This document shows, one piece after another, positions 1 through 8,800 of a stretch of 64,000 bases of DNA. This stretch comes from Bacillota bacterium (lineage in GTDB: Bacteria; Bacillota; Bacilli; Bacillales; Cytobacillaceae). The first letter of the stretch is position 1. Each line of letters starts with the position of its first letter. Below the pieces are notes generated by a model. The model did not search any database. It was not told the DNA's origin and was given only the letters and a program-made list of their open reading frames with translations. The translations under genes and the position numbers were made by a program. Location of the stretch: the NCBI GenBank assembly GCA_030705955.1, contig JAUZPL010000005.1, positions 1 to 64,000 of the forward strand, given 5' to 3'.

Positions 1-45
1 CGCCCGCGGAAAGCGAAGCGCCTGGAGCGCAAATCAACAGACCAG
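1..45. repeat. GC-rich repeat-like fragment at window edge
   Basis: The first 45 bases are far richer in G and C than the rest of the AT-rich intergenic sequence, with purine-rich words such as GGAAAGCGAAGCGCC followed by TGGAGCG. I recognise this from memory as the style of a short interspersed element that is common between genes in Bacillaceae genomes. Only one copy, cut by the window edge, is visible, so repetition cannot be shown here. Confidence 0.3.
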
Positions 46-111
46 TTTAAAAGCTTTATATAAATATTATAACGAATTAACGCGGTGAATTGTTGAAGGT
101 AATTTATAAAA

Positions 112-166
112 TAAAAGACTGCCGAAACTTTTTCGACAGCCTGAGGCTTAGTATAGAACTAAGCCT
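112..166 (-). terminator. Two stacked hairpins ending the cytochrome oxidase operon
   Basis: Read on the minus strand, a hairpin with arms AGGCTTAG/CTAAGCCT (144-166) is followed by a longer one (117-141, core GTCGAAA/TTTCGGC) running into TTTTATTTTA. This is a rho-independent terminator for the oxidase operon, whose last stop codon is at 180-182. The first hairpin is also followed by TTTTT on the plus strand, so it may work in both directions. Confidence 0.75.
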
Positions 167-179
167 TTTTGTGAGTAAT

Positions 180-1838
180 TTACCAGGTTTTAAATCCTTT
201 GGATCCTGGTGGAGCATTCTTTATAATATCGATAAAAGGAATGGTATATGCGAATAAAATAAGAACAATACAAATACCAATCCATAATTTCCAATTTTCG
301 AAAATGAGGGGAGCTACTTCCTCCGGATTTTCTGTTTCCCCAACTGGGAATTCTTCATCTCCTTTAGGAGCAAAGAAGGCAAGATTAATAAAAATAATAA
401 GGACTAAAATGATTCCTATAAACAAAATAGAACCGCCTACAGCTTGTGCAATTTGGTAAGGAATCCATTCTGCAGCTTGTGCAGATCCGCCATAAGTTGA
501 AAAGGCGGAACGCCTTGGTGCGCCTAGTAGACCTTCAAAATGCATGGAACCTGACATAAACACCATACCAACAAACCAAATCCACGCTTGGATTATCGCT
601 AATTTATTCATAGATTTCGTTAGTTTTCTGCCTGTTAAATGCGGGACTAGCCAATAGGAAATTCCGAAAAACGTGAGCACAACTGATGTTGCTGCTGTTA
701 AGTGAAAGTGGCCAGTTACCCAAATAGTATTATGAACAACCTGATCCATTTGGTTAGAAGCGTTAATGATACCTCCGGCTCCCCCTGGAATAAAGGAAGC
801 CATCCCGATAAAGGGAACAGTGAATCGAGCATCATTCCATGGAAGAACTCTAAACCATCCCATTACACCAGTAGCGCCCTTCATGCGCCCATTTCTTTCA
901 AATGTGGCAAATAGGGCAAAGGCAGTCATTAATGAAGGTATGACAACCATAAAGGTTAAGATTACTTGGATAAATTTCCATGCAGGATCAATACCTGGTT
1001 CTGTTAATTGATGGTGAAATCCAACCGGAATAGAAAACAATAATAATAGAATAAAAGCTAAGCGGGCTAATGTATCAGAGAAAATTTTTCCTCCAATAAT
1101 TTTTGGTATAATGGTATACCAGCACATATAGGCAGGCAAAAGCCAAAAATACACAAGCGGATGCCCAAAATACCAGAATAAAGTGCGGCTAAGCAATACA
1201 TTAACACGATCTACCCAACCTAATGACCATGGAAGTAATTGAAATAGAACAGTACTTGCAACCCCTAATGTGGCTACAATCCACAAAGTGGTATTTACAA
1301 CAGCCATAAAGCTTAGTAGTGGACCAGGTTTTCCAGGATTTTTTTTGTGCCATTTTGCATAAGTCATTATTTGTGCAATTCCATCTATCCAACTACCAAC
1401 TACAACAAATGTTAAGCCTAAATAGAAAATCCAATGAGCCTGTAATGGAGCATAAAATGTATAAAGAACAGAAGCTTTATTAAGTAAAACCATTGTTGAC
1501 GCCATCCCAGTACCAATGGTCATTGCCCAAAAACCAATCCAGCCAGTACGTCGGGCTGCATTTGAATAGGTTCCGGCGGTTTTTGAAACAGCTGCATGCT
1601 GAAAGCCCATAATAAAGAATGTCGTTAAAATTAACCCCATCATAATTCCATGTACAGTTAAAATTTCATAATAGTTAATTCCACCTGGCAGATTAACTTT
1701 CCCGGAACGGACAAGTGTTTGCAAAAGTCCCATTAACCCACCGAGGGCAAGGGCAAAAAAAGCAAAATAAAAGTGAGCCATTGAAAGTTTAGCATCACGA
1801 GAATCTACTTTTGATAAAGTTGATGATGTTTTCTTCAT
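180..1838 (-). CDS. cbaA: b(o/a)3-type cytochrome c oxidase subunit I
   Basis: This is the catalytic heme-copper subunit of a B-family (ba3-like) terminal oxidase, which reduces O2 and pumps protons in the cytoplasmic membrane. The 552-residue protein has about 13 hydrophobic segments. It carries the copper-B/tyrosine motif HPLVYFW near residue 227, a conserved HH pair (GFHHQ) near 277, and the heme-ligand motif VTGHFHLT near 375. The A-family E286-type proton-channel motif is not seen, as expected for ba3 oxidases. Its ATG overlaps the stop of the subunit II gene (TAATG), so the two are translationally coupled. Family assignment is firm; the electron donor is inferred to be a small cytochrome c. 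Confidence 0.93.
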   Translation of the reverse strand: MKKTSSTLSKVDSRDAKLSMAHFYFAFFALALGGLMGLLQTLVRSGKVNLPGGINYYEILTVHGIMMGLILTTFFIMGFQHAAVSKTAGTYSNAARRTGWIGFWAMTIGTGMASTMVLLNKASVLYTFYAPLQAHWIFYLGLTFVVVGSWIDGIAQIMTYAKWHKKNPGKPGPLLSFMAVVNTTLWIVATLGVASTVLFQLLPWSLGWVDRVNVLLSRTLFWYFGHPLVYFWLLPAYMCWYTIIPKIIGGKIFSDTLARLAFILLLLFSIPVGFHHQLTEPGIDPAWKFIQVILTFMVVIPSLMTAFALFATFERNGRMKGATGVMGWFRVLPWNDARFTVPFIGMASFIPGGAGGIINASNQMDQVVHNTIWVTGHFHLTAATSVVLTFFGISYWLVPHLTGRKLTKSMNKLAIIQAWIWFVGMVFMSGSMHFEGLLGAPRRSAFSTYGGSAQAAEWIPYQIAQAVGGSILFIGIILVLIIFINLAFFAPKGDEEFPVGETENPEEVAPLIFENWKLWIGICIVLILFAYTIPFIDIIKNAPPGSKGFKTW

Positions 1839-2314
1839 TATTTAACCACCTCAATCTTTGAAAACATTAAATGGTGACCTGTCCCACAGTATTCATTGCA
1901 AACAATTAAAAATTCCCCTTGTTTTTTAAATGTTGCAGTATATTCACTGACATATCCTGGCTCGAGCATCATATTTATATCAGTACCAGCAACTTCAAAA
2001 CCATGCACTACATCCTTGGTAGTAGCAATGATTCTAACTTTCGAACCAATCGGGATTTTTACATTCATTGGATTAAAGGTAAAGGTGGATGCAACAATGA
2101 CTAAATCATAATCCCATTCTTGTCCCTCAACTTTATGTAAACCAGGTTTATTAAATGGTGCGGTTTGATCTACTTTCTCCGGATTGATTGTGGTAAGACA
2201 GCTTGGTGGCTTATTACCAAGATAAAATGCGCTTACGCCAATGACAGCTAAAAAAACGATGAGTGCTGTAATTCCACAAATTAGCCAAATCTTTTCATAT
2301 TTGTGCATGTGCAT
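1838..2314 (-). CDS. cbaB: b(o/a)3-type cytochrome c oxidase subunit II (CuA protein)
   Basis: This is a 158-residue membrane-anchored subunit that takes electrons from cytochrome c into the binuclear CuA centre. One N-terminal transmembrane helix (about residues 8-31) is followed by a cupredoxin domain. The CuA ligands are visible: a His in VVHGFEV and the cluster VCNEYCGTGHHLMF near the C terminus, supplying two Cys, a His and a Met. Ribosome site AGGAGA lies 8 bases before the ATG. It sits between the subunit IIa gene and subunit I, the usual order for ba3-type operons. Confidence 0.92.
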   Translation of the reverse strand: MHMHKYEKIWLICGITALIVFLAVIGVSAFYLGNKPPSCLTTINPEKVDQTAPFNKPGLHKVEGQEWDYDLVIVASTFTFNPMNVKIPIGSKVRIIATTKDVVHGFEVAGTDINMMLEPGYVSEYTATFKKQGEFLIVCNEYCGTGHHLMFSKIEVVK

Positions 2315-2337
2315 AGCCTTTTTCTCCTCTCTGTTTT

Positions 2338-2487
2338 TTATAGGCGATTTAAGAATAATAAATAAACACTTATCCAGGAAGCAACAATAAAAAGCCCTAC
2401 AAAAAAAACAGATAGTAAAGTCCCCTGTAATGATGTTTTGTCCTCTTCTTCAGTGGTTTCGATTGCTTCTTGTTCTTTATCTGACAT
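2338..2487 (-). CDS. Cytochrome c oxidase subunit IIa-like small membrane protein
   Basis: This 49-residue reading frame starts MSDKEQEAIE. An acidic N-terminal 20 residues are followed by one hydrophobic helix (about residues 24-47: LLSVFFVGLFIVASW...). An AAGGGGG ribosome site lies just upstream, and the gene ends 23 bases before subunit II. A short single-helix subunit IIa is a known partner of ba3-type oxidases (in Thermus it is encoded at the head of the operon), and size, topology and position all fit. It stabilises the oxidase rather than carrying a cofactor. Identity rests on context and topology. Confidence 0.75.
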   Translation of the reverse strand: MSDKEQEAIETTEEEDKTSLQGTLLSVFFVGLFIVASWISVYLLFLNRL

Positions 2488-2826
2488 CCCAAAAACCCCC
2501 TTTTGATAATTGGAATTAAACTAAAATAATAACTTCTCTTACATGATACTAAATTTTTAAAGTGGTAAACTGTGGATATCTTTAATTCACAAAATGTTCA
2601 TTCGTTGCTTCATCACTATGATAATAGTGAAAAATTGATATAACAGTAATGGTTGTAACAATAGCTAAAAAGAATTTGTGAAAAAAATGTGAAAGATCAC
2701 AGATAGACTGTGATGAGGATAACAGATTAGGAGGTTGCGATAATATAGTAAAATCCAATCACATTTTAAAACTATAAAAATATAATGATATATCATTTAA
2801 TTTTCTAGGAAGAGAGTGTGTTTTTG
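2488..2826. other. Divergent intergenic region with TGTGA/TCACA motifs
   Basis: This 339-base gap separates the oxidase operon (leftward) from the zinc-ribbon gene (rightward). Around 2676-2715 it holds two TGTGAAA-type words and the inverted arms TGTGA-AAGA-TCACA and TCACAG-ATAGA-CTGTGA. These recall, but do not match in spacing, the Fnr/Crp box TGTGA-N6-TCACA. The half sites also resemble the ResD word TTTGTGAAT. No convincing promoter could be fixed by eye. Confidence 0.35.
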
Positions 2827-2952
2827 GTGGAAAGATATTATTGTGAAGTATGTCGCCTTCTTTATCATAAAGAGGAGGTTTGCAGGATTTGCGGGTCATT
2901 AGCAACTAATAAAATTTTAATTGAGATTCAAAAACAAACTAAAAAAAAATAA
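2827..2952 (+). CDS. Small zinc-ribbon protein of unknown function
   Basis: This 41-residue frame contains two CxxC pairs, CEVC (residues 6-9) and CRIC (19-22, followed by Gly), spaced as in a zinc ribbon. A basic tail (KQTKKK) follows. An AGGAAGAGAG ribosome site lies about 10 bases upstream. The start could be GTG at 2827 or TTG at 2824. It ends just before a terminator hairpin shared with the convergent cheX-like gene. Binding of one zinc ion is inferred from the cysteines; the role is unknown. Confidence 0.65.
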   Translation: MERYYCEVCRLLYHKEEVCRICGSLATNKILIEIQKQTKKK

Positions 2953-2955
2953 AAA

Positions 2956-2990
2956 AAAGAAACATCGTCAAAAGGCGTAGTTTCTTTAAT
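2956..2990. terminator. Convergent terminator hairpin
   Basis: Arms AAAGAAAC and GTTTCTTT close a loop rich in G and C pairs (ATCG/GCGTA). A-rich sequence flanks one side and T-rich the other, so it can end both the zinc-ribbon gene and the leftward cheX-like gene, whose stop codon lies inside the right-hand end. Confidence 0.6.
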
Positions 2991-3438
2991 AATCCATCAT
3001 TAAAATTATAAATAATGAGCCAATGTCAGCAAGATGAAAAGGGAGCTTAAAGGCTCTTTCATAAATGTTTGAAAATGTTTCCTTTACAAGGACAGTCGGT
3101 GGAGTGATGTCCATTTCCAAACCGTGTGTAGAAATAGAAGTAGATAATGTTCCTGCTAACATATTTCCAAGCTCGCCAGCAAACGATTGTAACATTTCTC
3201 CCTCCAATTTCATTCCAAACATGCATTCACCAATTTTCTGAAAAATATCTTCATTCCCATCAATGATAATGTTTCCATTAATATTTCCAGTCATTCCAAT
3301 TAAAACTCCAAAGGAGTGATGAGAAATAGGCTCTATGAAGGTAGAAGGCTGATCTGTAATAATATCAAATGGTAGAATGCTTTTTACGGAATCCATCATC
3401 CCATATAAAACGTCATTAACACTTTTTGTTAGCGTCAT
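2986..3438 (-). CDS. CheX/CheC-family chemotaxis phosphatase-like protein
   Basis: This 150-residue protein is similar to CheX, the dimeric phosphatase that removes phosphate from CheY-P. The family signature E-x2-N is seen once, in GELGNMLAG (E89, N92), on a helix after a conserved GMTGNINGNI strand region. Having a single signature fits CheX rather than the two in CheC. The ATG at 3438 is preferred over an in-frame TTG at 3462 because AAGGGG lies 9 bases upstream of it. The gene stands alone, with no chemotaxis operon nearby; the chemoreceptor at 56.8-58.5 kb is the only other chemotaxis gene in the window. Confidence 0.8.
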   Translation of the reverse strand: MTLTKSVNDVLYGMMDSVKSILPFDIITDQPSTFIEPISHHSFGVLIGMTGNINGNIIIDGNEDIFQKIGECMFGMKLEGEMLQSFAGELGNMLAGTLSTSISTHGLEMDITPPTVLVKETFSNIYERAFKLPFHLADIGSLFIILMMDY

Positions 3439-3559
3439 CTTAAATTGCCCCTTACCTTTCAATTGTGTCTATTTTATCATATTTCGACCTTGTTTGACAA
3501 AATTCTCTAAATTTTTTATGCAAACTGGAAAACTTTATTTAATGAATAAAATGAAAAAA

Positions 3560-3634
3560 AATTGTATAATAAACTCGCACAGCAACAACTTCAAAACGTA
3601 CTGGCTTCCCTTATATGAGGGAAGTTTTTTTTAG
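3560..3634 (+). ncRNA. Candidate short transcript ending in a strong terminator
   Basis: A good -10 box (TGTATAAT near 3561-3568) is followed about 35 bases later by a hairpin CTTCCCT/AGGGAAG (3605-3624) and eight T residues. No reading frame fits between them, and the next gene starts more than 200 bases further on. This looks like a self-contained RNA of about 60 bases. The -35 region is weak, and the hairpin could instead end read-through from elsewhere. Confidence 0.3.
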
Positions 3635-3644
3635 CTAATAGGAA

Positions 3645-3770
3645 AGTTTAACTTTATTAAAGCGCTAAAGCGTGTTAACTTCCGTTATTGAAATCAACTC
3701 TTAAATCGCATTAGAAAAACTAAGGCATTCGCCACCTAAGGACTTGGCGAACGCCAAGTTTTTCTAATTT
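3645..3770. repeat. Composite palindromic element
   Basis: Nested inverted repeats fill this stretch. Arms of about 22 bases, TTAGAAAAACT...GCATTCGCC (3711-3733) and GGCGAACGC...AGTTTTTCTAA (3746-3767), enclose a 12-base loop. The right arm is itself a palindrome, CTTGGCGAACGCCAAG (3743-3758). A second pair, GGAAAGTTTAAC and GTTAACTTCC, lies at 3649-3683. A related element with AGGCGATTGCCT lies at 13110-13195. This is the layout of a REP/MITE-like intergenic repeat. Confidence 0.5.
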
Positions 3771-3846
3771 CTCCGTATGATTTCATTTGTATAATCTTCT
3801 GCTGGTTGGAAAAAATATCCTCAATAATACTAAAGGAGATAGTAAA

Positions 3847-4932
3847 ATGCCAAGCATTATATCGATTGCTGAAGCTATTCCACCATTTGAACTTAAGCAA
3901 GAAAATGCGGTAGAATTTGCAAGGGAGTTATTTTCCAAATCCTTCAAGGATATTGAAAGGCTATTAAAAGCATTTCAAAATGGTCAAATAGAAAAAAGAT
4001 ATTTTGCCAAACCAATTGAATGGTTTAAAGAAGACCACTCTTTTGAAGATAAGAATGATACATATATTGAATCTGCTGTTTCACTTGGTATACAAGCAAT
4101 TGAAGAATGTTTGGGAAAAAATCAATTTTTAGATGAATTTGTCCCATATCAGGAAATAGAAGCGATTTTTTTAATATCTACAACAGGTTTGGCTACTCCA
4201 AGTATTGAGGCAAGAATTATGAATCGGATTCCTTTTTCTTCCCATACTAAGCGAATACCGATATGGGGGCTTGGCTGTGCAGGCGGTGCATCTGGACTGT
4301 CCAGGGCATTTGAATATTGCCTGGCTTTTCCAAAGGCCAAAGTCCTCGTTCTGTCAGTGGAGCTATGCAGTTTAACCTTTCAGCGAAATGATAAATCAAA
4401 AAGTAATCTAATTGGAACTTCACTATTTGCCGATGGTGTTGCATGTGCACTCATTTGTGGCGATCAAGTTGATACAAAGAAATTTAAAAAACAGACATCA
4501 CCATCTATAGTAGCTACACAATCTAGCCTTATGCCAGATTCATTGGATGTGATGGGATGGGACATCAAAAATAATGGGTTGTTTGTTGTCTTTTCACGTG
4601 ATATTCCCCATATAGTGGAGAAATGGTTAAAACCAATCGTCGATGAGTTTTTGACAGATTATCACCTTAAGATAGAGGAAATCCAATATTTTATTGCACA
4701 TCCCGGCGGAAAAAAAGTATTGGATGCCTATGTAAAATCATTAGGGATCCCACAGGAAATGAATGACATATCCTTTGATGTGTTAAAAAAGCGTGGAAAT
4801 ATGTCTTCAGCAACGATTCTTTATGTTCTAAAATCCCATATGGAGTTAAATATTCAAAAAGGAGCCTACGGGCTTGCAACAGCTCTAGGTCCAGGATTTA
4901 GCTCGGAATTGCTTTTATTGAGGTGGGACTAA
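3847..4932 (+). CDS. bpsA: Type III polyketide synthase (BpsA-like)
   Basis: This is a chalcone-synthase-fold homodimeric enzyme of 361 residues that condenses malonyl-CoA onto a long-chain fatty acyl starter. The family in Bacillus makes triketide alkylpyrones. The full catalytic triad is visible: C144 in GLGCAGG, H285 in FIAHPGG and N318 in KRGNMSS. The ATG at 3847 is chosen because AAAGGAGAT lies 7 bases upstream; an in-frame start 60 bases earlier has no ribosome site. The next gene begins at the base after the stop codon, so the pair is one operon making and then methylating alkylpyrones. Confidence 0.92.
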   Translation: MPSIISIAEAIPPFELKQENAVEFARELFSKSFKDIERLLKAFQNGQIEKRYFAKPIEWFKEDHSFEDKNDTYIESAVSLGIQAIEECLGKNQFLDEFVPYQEIEAIFLISTTGLATPSIEARIMNRIPFSSHTKRIPIWGLGCAGGASGLSRAFEYCLAFPKAKVLVLSVELCSLTFQRNDKSKSNLIGTSLFADGVACALICGDQVDTKKFKKQTSPSIVATQSSLMPDSLDVMGWDIKNNGLFVVFSRDIPHIVEKWLKPIVDEFLTDYHLKIEEIQYFIAHPGGKKVLDAYVKSLGIPQEMNDISFDVLKKRGNMSSATILYVLKSHMELNIQKGAYGLATALGPGFSSELLLLRWD

Positions 4933-5514
4933 ATGAAGGATTGGACGTTTTTTTTAGTTTTTATTTCATGTATAACTTTTCAGCGAATGATTGAACTAAT
5001 AATAGCGAGTCATAATGAAAAATGGATGAAGAATCAAGGAGCTATTGAATTTGGAAAGCAGCATTACCATTATATAGTTAGCATGCATCTCTTGTTTTTT
5101 ATATCTTTTATAGGAGAAAAAGTAATATTTAATCACGGGTTAACAGCGTGGTGGCCTATTTTTTTGATTATTTTTCTAATGACTCAAATGATGAGAATTT
5201 GGGCTCTTCATTCTTTAGGAAGGTATTGGAATACGAAAATTATCGTTTTACCAAATACTAATGTTGTAAGAAATGGCCCTTATCGCTTTATCAAACATCC
5301 AAACTATTTGATTGTTTCAATGGAGATCATTTTGATTCCTTTATTTTTTAAGGCGTACATCACTGCCACTTTGTTTACTCTTTTAAATATTTGGATTCTC
5401 TCTATTCGGATACCTGAAGAGGAAAATGCTTTAAAAAACTTTACGGAATATGAAGGTACTTTTCAAAACTGTAATCGTTTTCTGCCCAAGTTGTTAAATA
5501 AATATGACAGTTAG
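4933..5514 (+). CDS. ypbQ: Isoprenylcysteine carboxyl methyltransferase-family protein (BpsB/YpbQ)
   Basis: This 193-residue integral membrane methyltransferase has about five hydrophobic segments and the ICMT-family core NGPYRFIKHPNY (residues 114-125), which binds S-adenosylmethionine. In B. subtilis the partner of BpsA converts alkylpyrones to their methyl ethers; the immediate junction with the synthase gene argues for the same job here. The ATG abuts the synthase stop codon. Confidence 0.88.
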   Translation: MKDWTFFLVFISCITFQRMIELIIASHNEKWMKNQGAIEFGKQHYHYIVSMHLLFFISFIGEKVIFNHGLTAWWPIFLIIFLMTQMMRIWALHSLGRYWNTKIIVLPNTNVVRNGPYRFIKHPNYLIVSMEIILIPLFFKAYITATLFTLLNIWILSIRIPEEENALKNFTEYEGTFQNCNRFLPKLLNKYDS

Positions 5515-5609
5515 CCTAGTTCTATTGAAGATGATTATCACCTATGCTAAAATTTATTCAACGATGAAAACCATTATCATTTAAAAGTACGGGTAGGAAG
5601 GTGTAAAAG

Positions 5610-5693
5610 ATGACTTTTGCTTTTGTAGGTGGAACGGTTGTTATTTATGCATTTGTCATGAAACACGTCTTAAAAAATGTTAGTCATTCATAA
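5610..5693 (+). CDS. 27-residue hydrophobic miniprotein
   Basis: This very short frame (MTFAFVGGTVVIYAFVMKHV..., 27 residues) has a clear AGGAAGGTG ribosome site 8 bases upstream and its own terminator directly downstream. One hydrophobic helix (residues 3-18) with a basic C-terminal tail suggests a single-pass membrane peptide. It lies between ypbQ and dynA. I do not recognise a family. Confidence 0.55.
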   Translation: MTFAFVGGTVVIYAFVMKHVLKNVSHS

Positions 5694-5704
5694 CAGATGT
5701 TAAA

Positions 5705-5733
5705 AAACCAGGGAGCTATCCTTGGTTTTTTTC
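5705..5733 (+). terminator. Rho-independent terminator
   Basis: Stem AACCAGG/CCTTGGTT with a short loop is followed by a run of T, 12 bases after the stop codon of the 27-residue frame. It separates that frame from dynA. Confidence 0.75.
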
Positions 5734-5840
5734 TTTTCATTTATTCAAAAGAAACATGCTTAGGCTTTCTTATAGGAATAATTAGAATAATCGTATAAAA
5801 TAAAAACATATTACATGCTTTAATAAGGGGAAAAGGATTC

Positions 5841-8800
5841 ATGGCTCAAATAGCTAATCATCAAGAGACGATTCAACCATTAAGGGGAAGACTTGCCGCA
5901 ATATATGAATACCTCATTAACCAGGATGATGTGGAAAATGCAGAGAAAACAAAGCAATTAGCTCAAAAGCTTGAAAATAGCGAATTTATGATTGCCTTTT
6001 GTGGTCATTTTTCCGCGGGCAAATCTACTATGATTAATAATTTAATTGGAGAGAATTTATTGCCCTCAAGCCCCATACCAACAAGTGCTAATTTAGTAAA
6101 AGTCAGGTCTGGGGAAGAATATGCAAAGGTATTTTTTAAAAATGAAAAACCAAGGGTTTATTTAGCACCTTATGATTATGAGTTAGTTAAAAAATACTGT
6201 AAAGATGGAGACCAAATTAACGAAATTGAAATTAGTCATTTGGAATCAAAATTACCTCCTAATACTATGATTATGGATACACCAGGTATTGATTCCGCCG
6301 ATGATGCCCACCGAATTGCTACAGAATCTGCACTTCACCTTGCAGACTTAGTTTTTTATGTGATGGATTATAACCACGTTCAGTCAGAGTTAAATTTTTT
6401 ATTTACAAAACAGCTAGCTGAAGCAGGTAAAAAAGTATTTCTCGTGATTAATCAGATTGATAAGCATAATGAGGATGAAATTACCTTTCACCAATTTCAA
6501 AAAAGTGTAACGGATTCATTTACCTCTTGGGGTGTTGTACCATCTGCCATTTTTTATACATCCATGAAAAAAGAGTATTCAGGGTTTAATCAATTTTTCG
6601 ACTTGCAAGAGTTTATCTGGAAACACTTAGAGAAAAAAGATGATATTTTCACCTATTCCATTTATCAATCATTAAAAAAGATTTCCGATGATCACCTTCA
6701 GTATGTAAGAAAAAGAAATGAAATGAATGTTTTACCTTTTAGACAAATTCTAAATGATCTGTCAGTAAATGAACAAATGAGTTATATAGAAACCTATGAA
6801 CGTAAAAAAGATGAAATTCAACATAATGAAGTGCTTATTAAAAAAGCTGATAGGGATTTTGACAATGAAACGAATCAAATAATGAAAAATGCTTATTTAA
6901 TGCCTTTTCAGACTAGATCCTTAGCGGAAGCATATATTGAGGCTAGACAGCCTGGTTTTAAGGTAGGATTTATGTTTGGGGGGAAAAAGACCGAAATTGA
7001 AAGAAAAGAAAGGCTTCACCGCTTTTTTGAGGATTTGATTGACAAAATTAAATCACAGCTGGAATGGCATTTACGGGAGTACTTTCTTCAATTATTAAAA
7101 GAATATAAGCTAAATGATCCACAGTTAATAGGTGTTGTCCAATTCTTTACCATTCCATTTTCGGTTGAAATAGTTGTTGAAACCGTCAAAACGGGTGCAA
7201 GATTATCAGGTGATTATGTTTTAAACTATACAGATGACATTGCCAATGAGATTAAAAGAACAACTAGGAAACATTCATATGAATTTAAGGAGTTCTTTTT
7301 AAATTCTTTAAAGGAAAAAATATCTCAAGGAAATGAACGTATTTTACAGGAAATAAATAACACCCAAAAGTACGTCAATGCAATCAATGAATTAAATAGA
7401 AATGAAACAGAAATAGAACAGGAAAAAAAGGCTCTTGAAACTTTATTAAATGAAGATATCTCAATAAGTAAGGATGCATTTCATCAACTTTTTCAAAATG
7501 ATGAAGAATTTGAAGTCATTCAAGGTGGAGTATTCGCCAAGGAAAGCCTTATTAAAAATGAAGTAGACCCTTCAATTCAGCAATTGGTTTCCATTAAATC
7601 TGGTGCTGAAATGAACAGTGATCGTTTAAAAGAAACAGCAAAACGTCTGAAAGAAGCATCAAAACTTGTTCATGCCCTTCCAGGCTTTAAAAAGCTGGCA
7701 CAAGAACTGGATGAAAAAGCAACACGTTTAGAAAATAAGGGGTTTACCGTAGCATTATTTGGCGCTTTCAGTGCAGGGAAATCTTCATTTGCTAACGCGC
7801 TAATTGGTGAAAAGATTTTACCAGTGTCGCCCAATCCTACTACAGCTGCAATTAACAAAATCAAGCCAGTTGATCAAAGCCACCCGCATGGAATGGTTCT
7901 TGTAAAATGTAAGGAAGCCTATGATTTGCTTGAGGGAATCAATCGATCCTTAAAACCATTTGATTTATCAGCAATTGATTTTGAGGATGCTTTAAATAAA
8001 ATCGAGTTCATTAAACTTCAAGAAGGTGTGATGGAGAAGACACATTACTCCTTTCTTCAAGCATTTAAAAATGGATTTAAAAATGCTCAAAATGATTTAG
8101 GGAAAATAGTAACTACCACTATCAATCAATTTAAAGATTATGTTGCAAATGAAGAAAAGTCTTGCTTTGTTGAATGGATCGAGCTTTATTATGATTGTGA
8201 ACTTACAAGAAAAGGAATTACACTTGTCGATACTCCAGGAGCCGATTCCATTAATGCTCGTCATACAGGAGTAGCATTTGATTATATTAAGAATTCGGAT
8301 GCCATTCTGTTCGTCACATATTATAATCATGCATTTTCAAAGGCTGATCGTGAGTTTATTATCCAGCTTGGAAGGGTAAAGGACTCCTTTGATTTAGATA
8401 AAATGTTTTTTATTATCAATGCCGTCGACCTAGCCGAAAATGAAGAAGAAAAAGGAATCGTGGCTGAGTATGTTCGGGATCAACTTACTAAGTATGGAGT
8501 AAGAAATCCCAATCTATTTCCTTTATCTAGCATGCTTGCTTTACAGGAAAAGGTAAATGGAGAACGAAACCATTCAGGAATGAATTCATTTGAGGAATCC
8601 TTTTATCCATTTATAACAAATGATTTAACAGAAATAGTGAATGCTTCAGCAGAGACAGAATTAACAAGAATGAAAGAATTAATGAAGAAGCTAATTCAAA
8701 GCACGAATGAAGACCAAAGCCTTAAAGATGAAAAACGAAAAAATCTTTATAACCAAAAAAATAAAATTGAAGAAATGCTTAGAAGACAAAGCTCCAATAG

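Noticed and set aside
199-459. 86-codon rightward frame inside the oxidase gene
   Set aside because: It is antisense to a strongly conserved coding region and has no ribosome site or recognisable protein character.
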